Positions 61,209 through 64,000 of a stretch of 64,000 bases of DNA are shown here, piece after piece. Below the pieces are notes generated by a model, which saw only the letters and a list, made by a program, of their open reading frames with translations, was not told the DNA's origin and did not search any database. Origin of the DNA: Oscillospiraceae bacterium (GTDB lineage Bacteria; Bacillota; Clostridia; Oscillospirales; Oscillospiraceae); assembly GCA_902795195.1 (NCBI GenBank), contig CADBKF010000001.1, positions 62,001-126,000 on the forward strand. Reading direction: 5' to 3'. The position numbers and the translations under genes are program-made. Each line of letters starts with the position of its first letter. Position 1 is the stretch's first letter.

Positions 61209-62807
61209 GTGTATCAGGCGCTATACAGAAAATACAGGCCGCAGACCTTTGACGAGGTCGTGGGGCAGGCGAGCGTCACGCAGACGCTCAAGGCACAGCT
61301 GATCTCCGGCAAGCTCAGCCACGCCTACCTCTTCACCGGCTCCCGGGGCACCGGCAAGACCAGCTGCGCCAAGATCCTGGCCAAGGCGGTCAACTGCCTG
61401 CACCTCATCGACGGCAATCCCTGCAACCACTGCGCCGCCTGCCGCAGCATCGACAGCGGCAGCTGCATGGACGTGCTGGAGATCGACGCGGCCTCCAACA
61501 ACGGCGTGGACAACGTCCGCGCCCTGCGCGACGACGCGATCTATGCCCCGGCGGAGGTCAAAAAGCGCGTGTACATCATCGACGAGGTGCACATGCTCTC
61601 CATCTCGGCCTTCAACGCGCTGCTCAAGATCATTGAGGAGCCGCCTGAGCATCTGCTCTTCATTCTGGCGACCACCGAGCTGCACAAGGTTCCGGCGACG
61701 ATCCTCTCACGCTGCCAGCGCTTTTCCTTCAAGCGCCTGCTGCCGGAGGACATCGCCAAGCGCATCAACTATGTGGCCTATCAGGAGGGCATCGACCTCA
61801 CACCCGAGGCGGCCAATCTGCTGGCCCGGCTGGCGGACGGCGCCCTGCGTGACGGCATGAGCCTGCTCGACCAGTGTGCGGCCTCGGCCATCGGTACAGT
61901 GGACGCAGAGAAGGTCTATGACTGCCTGGGCCTGGCCGGGTCCCGCCGGGCGGCGGAGCTGCTGGGCTATGTGGCCGCGCACGACACCAAGGCGGCGCTC
62001 GCGCTGTTTTCCGAGCAGTACGCCGGCGGCAAGGACATCGCGGCCATGCTCGACGAGCTGGTCTCGCTCTGCCGGGACCTTCTGATCCTGCGCACCGCGC
62101 CGAAGACCGGCAGCGGCCTGCTCACCGGCGTGTGCACCGACGCGGAATACAAGCAGCTCTATCCCCGCTTTACCGCGGCGGAACTGCTGCGGCTGACCAA
62201 GCTGCTGCAGGAAACCGCTTCCGGCTTCAACCGCAGCGCCAACCGGCGCATCGACGCCGAGCTCTGCCTCATGCAGATGTGCGATCCGCAGCTGGATCTG
62301 GACGCGCAGGCCATCAACGCCAGGCTCTCCAGGGTTGAGCAGCAGCTGGCCGCAGGCGTGCGGCCCGTGCAGCTGCAGCCGCTGGCCGAGACCGCGGCGC
62401 CGGCGCCGAGCGAGCCCGAGGCTGCGCCGCAGCCGGCGAGCCCGCCAAAGCCCCGGGTGCTGCCCGATGAGCTGCCGGTGGGCTTCTGGGCGGAGCTCAT
62501 TGAGAAGGTGACGCCGCAGCTCGACCCTGCCGAGGCCGGCTTCTTTTCCACAAAGCCCGACGCAGTGCTGCGCCCGGTGTGGAAGGACGACACGCTGCTG
62601 CTGTGCGCCGAGACCGAGTTCACCCGGCAGATGGCCGACACGCAGACGGTCCGGCAGGCCGTTTCCACCGCGGCTGAAGCGCTGCTGCACACGCCGATCC
62701 GCGTGCGCGTGGTCTGCTCGCCGAAGCGCGACGAGGGCAGCGACAAATTCGAAGAATTGTTGTTATTTGCAAAAAAGCATCCCAATATCATCAACATCAA
62801 AACATAA
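61209..62807 (+). CDS. dnaX: DNA polymerase III subunits gamma and tau
   Basis: 532 residues. AAA+ clamp-loader core: YQALYRKYRPQTFDEVVGQ, Walker A GSRGTGKTS from 44, a four-Cys zinc module (NCLHLIDGNPCNHCAAC), YIIDEVHMLS and SRCQRF. The C-terminal part (about 375-532) has a Pro/Ala-rich linker and a tau-like domain, shorter than in Bacillus. The start is GTG 61209 after GGGGTGAG. The dnaX-ybaB-recR order is classical. No clear slippery site for a gamma form was noticed. Confidence 0.95.
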   Translation: MYQALYRKYRPQTFDEVVGQASVTQTLKAQLISGKLSHAYLFTGSRGTGKTSCAKILAKAVNCLHLIDGNPCNHCAACRSIDSGSCMDVLEIDAASNNGVDNVRALRDDAIYAPAEVKKRVYIIDEVHMLSISAFNALLKIIEEPPEHLLFILATTELHKVPATILSRCQRFSFKRLLPEDIAKRINYVAYQEGIDLTPEAANLLARLADGALRDGMSLLDQCAASAIGTVDAEKVYDCLGLAGSRRAAELLGYVAAHDTKAALALFSEQYAGGKDIAAMLDELVSLCRDLLILRTAPKTGSGLLTGVCTDAEYKQLYPRFTAAELLRLTKLLQETASGFNRSANRRIDAELCLMQMCDPQLDLDAQAINARLSRVEQQLAAGVRPVQLQPLAETAAPAPSEPEAAPQPASPPKPRVLPDELPVGFWAELIEKVTPQLDPAEAGFFSTKPDAVLRPVWKDDTLLLCAETEFTRQMADTQTVRQAVSTAAEALLHTPIRVRVVCSPKRDEGSDKFEELLLFAKKHPNIINIKT

Positions 62808-62819
62808 AGGAGTAGAACT

Positions 62820-63170
62820 ATGGCAAAGGGCGGTTATCGCGGCAACCCCATGATGGGCGGCGGCGTCAACATGAACATGATCAAGCAGGCACAGAAGATG
62901 CAGCAGGACATGCTGAAGATGCAGGAGGAGATGGAGACCAAGGAGTACGAGGCCACCGTCGGCGGCGGCATGGTGACGGCCAAGGTCAACGGAAAGCACG
63001 AGGTGCTCTCTGTGACCATCGACCCCGAGGCAGTGGACCCCGACGACGTGGAGATGCTGCAGGATATGGTGGTCGCGGCGGTCAATGAGGCCATGCGCAA
63101 GCAGGAGGCCGACGCCAGCGCCAACATGAGCAAGCTCACCGGCGGCCTGAATCTGGGCGGTCTGTTCTGA
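62820..63170 (+). CDS. YbaB/EbfC nucleoid-associated protein
   Basis: 116 residues. A Gly/Met/Asn-rich start, then the coiled [51 protein letters not shown] core of the family, and a Gly/Leu-rich end. A DNA-binding dimer. AAAGGAG precedes the ATG. It overlaps recR by one base (TGATG). Confidence 0.95.
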   Translation: MAKGGYRGNPMMGGGVNMNMIKQAQKMQQDMLKMQEEMETKEYEATVGGGMVTAKVNGKHEVLSVTIDPEAVDPDDVEMLQDMVVAAVNEAMRKQEADASANMSKLTGGLNLGGLF

Positions 63171-63772
63171 TGCAGCGCTATTTTCCGGTGGCGCTCGAGC
63201 GCCTGACGGAGGAATTCGCCAAGCTCCCCGGCATCGGCGGCAAGACCGCCCAGCGGCTGGCCTTCTATGTGCTGAGCCTGCCGGAGGAGGAGGCGAGAAG
63301 CTTTTCCGAGGCCATTATGGAGGCCAAGCGCACCGTGCACACCTGCCCGGTCTGCCAGAATCTGACCGACGGCGAGCTGTGCGGCATCTGCGCAGACGAG
63401 GAGCGCGACCACAGCGTGATCTGCGTGGTGGCTGAGCCCAAGGACGTCATCGCCCTCGAGCGGGCCCGGGAATATCACGGGGTCTACCACGTGCTCCACG
63501 GCGTCATTTCGCCGCTGAGCCACATCGGCCCGGACGATATCCGCATCCGCGAGCTGCTCTCCAGAGTCGCCAAGGGCGACGTGCAGGAGGTCATTATGGC
63601 CACCAACCCCGACACCGAGGGTGAGGCCACGGCCATGTACATCTCGCGGCTGCTGCGGCCGATGGAGATCAAGGTCACCCGGCTGGCCTACGGCATCCCG
63701 GTGGGCAGCCAGCTGGAATATGCAGACGAGGTCACGCTGCTGCGCGCCCTTGAGGGAAGGCGGGAAATCTGA
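63170..63772 (+). CDS. recR: Recombination mediator protein RecR
   Basis: 200 residues. Helix-hairpin-helix [14 protein letters not shown], zinc motif [22 protein letters not shown] domain with [14 protein letters not shown] and [15 protein letters not shown]. It loads RecA with RecFO in gap repair. Its stop overlaps the next ATG (TGATG). Confidence 0.97.
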   Translation: MQRYFPVALERLTEEFAKLPGIGGKTAQRLAFYVLSLPEEEARSFSEAIMEAKRTVHTCPVCQNLTDGELCGICADEERDHSVICVVAEPKDVIALERAREYHGVYHVLHGVISPLSHIGPDDIRIRELLSRVAKGDVQEVIMATNPDTEGEATAMYISRLLRPMEIKVTRLAYGIPVGSQLEYADEVTLLRALEGRREI

Positions 63773-64000
63773 TGTCGGCCCTGGCACTGAAGCTGATCGC
63801 AACGCTCACGATGACCATCGACCACCTGGGGCACTTCGTGCCCGGCGGGACCTACATGCGCATCATCGGCCGTCTGGCGTTTCCAATCTACGCATTTTTG
63901 CTGGCAAACGGCTTTGCCCACACCTCCAACCGGGGGCGCTACGCCTACCGGCTGGCGCTGTTTGCGCTCATTTCCCAGCTGCCGTTCACGCTGATGCTCA
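63772..64000 (+). CDS. TraX family membrane protein, N-terminal part (cut by window edge)
   Basis: 76 codons are visible. The start ALKLIATLTMTIDHLGHFV, then RIIGRLAFPIYAFLLANGF and RLALFALISQLPF are the TraX pattern of a polytopic membrane protein. In plasmids TraX acetylates pilin; chromosomal Firmicutes versions have unknown roles. It is coupled to recR by a TGATG overlap. Confidence 0.85.
   Translation, partial: MSALALKLIATLTMTIDHLGHFVPGGTYMRIIGRLAFPIYAFLLANGFAHTSNRGRYAYRLALFALISQLPFTLML

Noticed and set aside
61209-62807. Programmed frameshift in dnaX
   Set aside because: No A AAA AAG type slippery heptamer was noticed in the middle of the gene, so no gamma form is claimed.

Overview
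The window is a dense, GC-rich chromosomal segment (by eye well above 55% GC) from a spore-forming Clostridia, most likely an Oscillospirales/Oscillospiraceae gut-type organism. The reasons are the gene orders typical of Firmicutes (tig-clpP-clpX-lon-engB, cdaA-cdaR, yicC-remA-gmk-rpoZ-priA-def-fmt, rsmB-rlmN-prpC-prkC-rsgA, scpA-scpB-ytfI-ytfJ, dgt-dnaG-rpoD), the IspH-ribosomal protein S1 fusion known from Clostridia, the long SRP RNA of Firmicutes type, and sporulation-linked genes (SpoIID-like, SPOCS/LysM, GerW/YtfJ). No species can be named from the sequence.

Layout. 1-5.5 kb: protein folding and quality control (trigger factor, ClpXP, Lon) and the ribosome-assembly GTPase EngB. 5.5-7.4 kb: a disturbed intergenic zone with stacked hairpins, a duplicated tRNA 3' end, tRNA-Val(CAC), a GTAGGGG-type inverted-repeat element, a 24-bp tandem repeat and an AT-rich orphan membrane protein. 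7.4-10.4 kb: a SpoIID/peptidoglycan-binding pair on the minus strand and a DUF3343-cysteine desulfurase pair. 10.5-16.8 kb: c-di-AMP synthesis, a DUF5685/J-domain/membrane trio, YicC, RemA, Gmk and omega. 16.8-28.6 kb: PriA, Def, Fmt, rRNA methylation, the PrpC/PrkC signalling pair, RsgA and a spore SPOCS protein. 28.8-31 kb: the trans-translation module (ssrA, cyclophilin, smpB). 31-34.7 kb: a large secreted GH53 galactanase. 34.8-43.3 kb: S2P protease, condensin partners ScpAB, the GerW pair, a DacF-like carboxypeptidase, a pseudouridine synthase, Cmk, PlsC and IspH-S1. 43.3-51.5 kb: YajC-Tgt-QueA (queuosine), an antiporter, two lipoproteins, a HAD hydrolase and AckA. 51.5-54.1 kb: TmcAL, then an AT-rich island with a frameshifted two-TM coiled-coil protein divergent from an XRE regulator that has no normal start codon. 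54.1-64 kb: L31, HflX, YigZ, Dgt, DnaG, SigA, ACP, SRP RNA, DnaX, YbaB, RecR and the start of a TraX-family protein.

Most genes are housekeeping and co-directional, with start/stop overlaps (GTGA, TTGA, ATGA) suggesting translational coupling. The unusual layer lies in the intergenic DNA. At least six loci carry perfectly phased 7-bp tandem arrays whose unit sequence differs from locus to locus, usually close to a start codon. An 8-bp version and a 7-bp version each continue through the motif TTGAGGT towards a GTTTTTCA...TGAAAAAC palindrome. Several REP-like palindromes and exceptionally long perfect-stem terminators are also present. The AT-rich orphan at 6.3-7.1 kb and the island at 52.7-54.1 kb are the best candidates for acquired, undescribed functions.

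Limits: everything here was read by eye. Family names rest on recognised motifs, not on searches, and promoters are consensus matches only.
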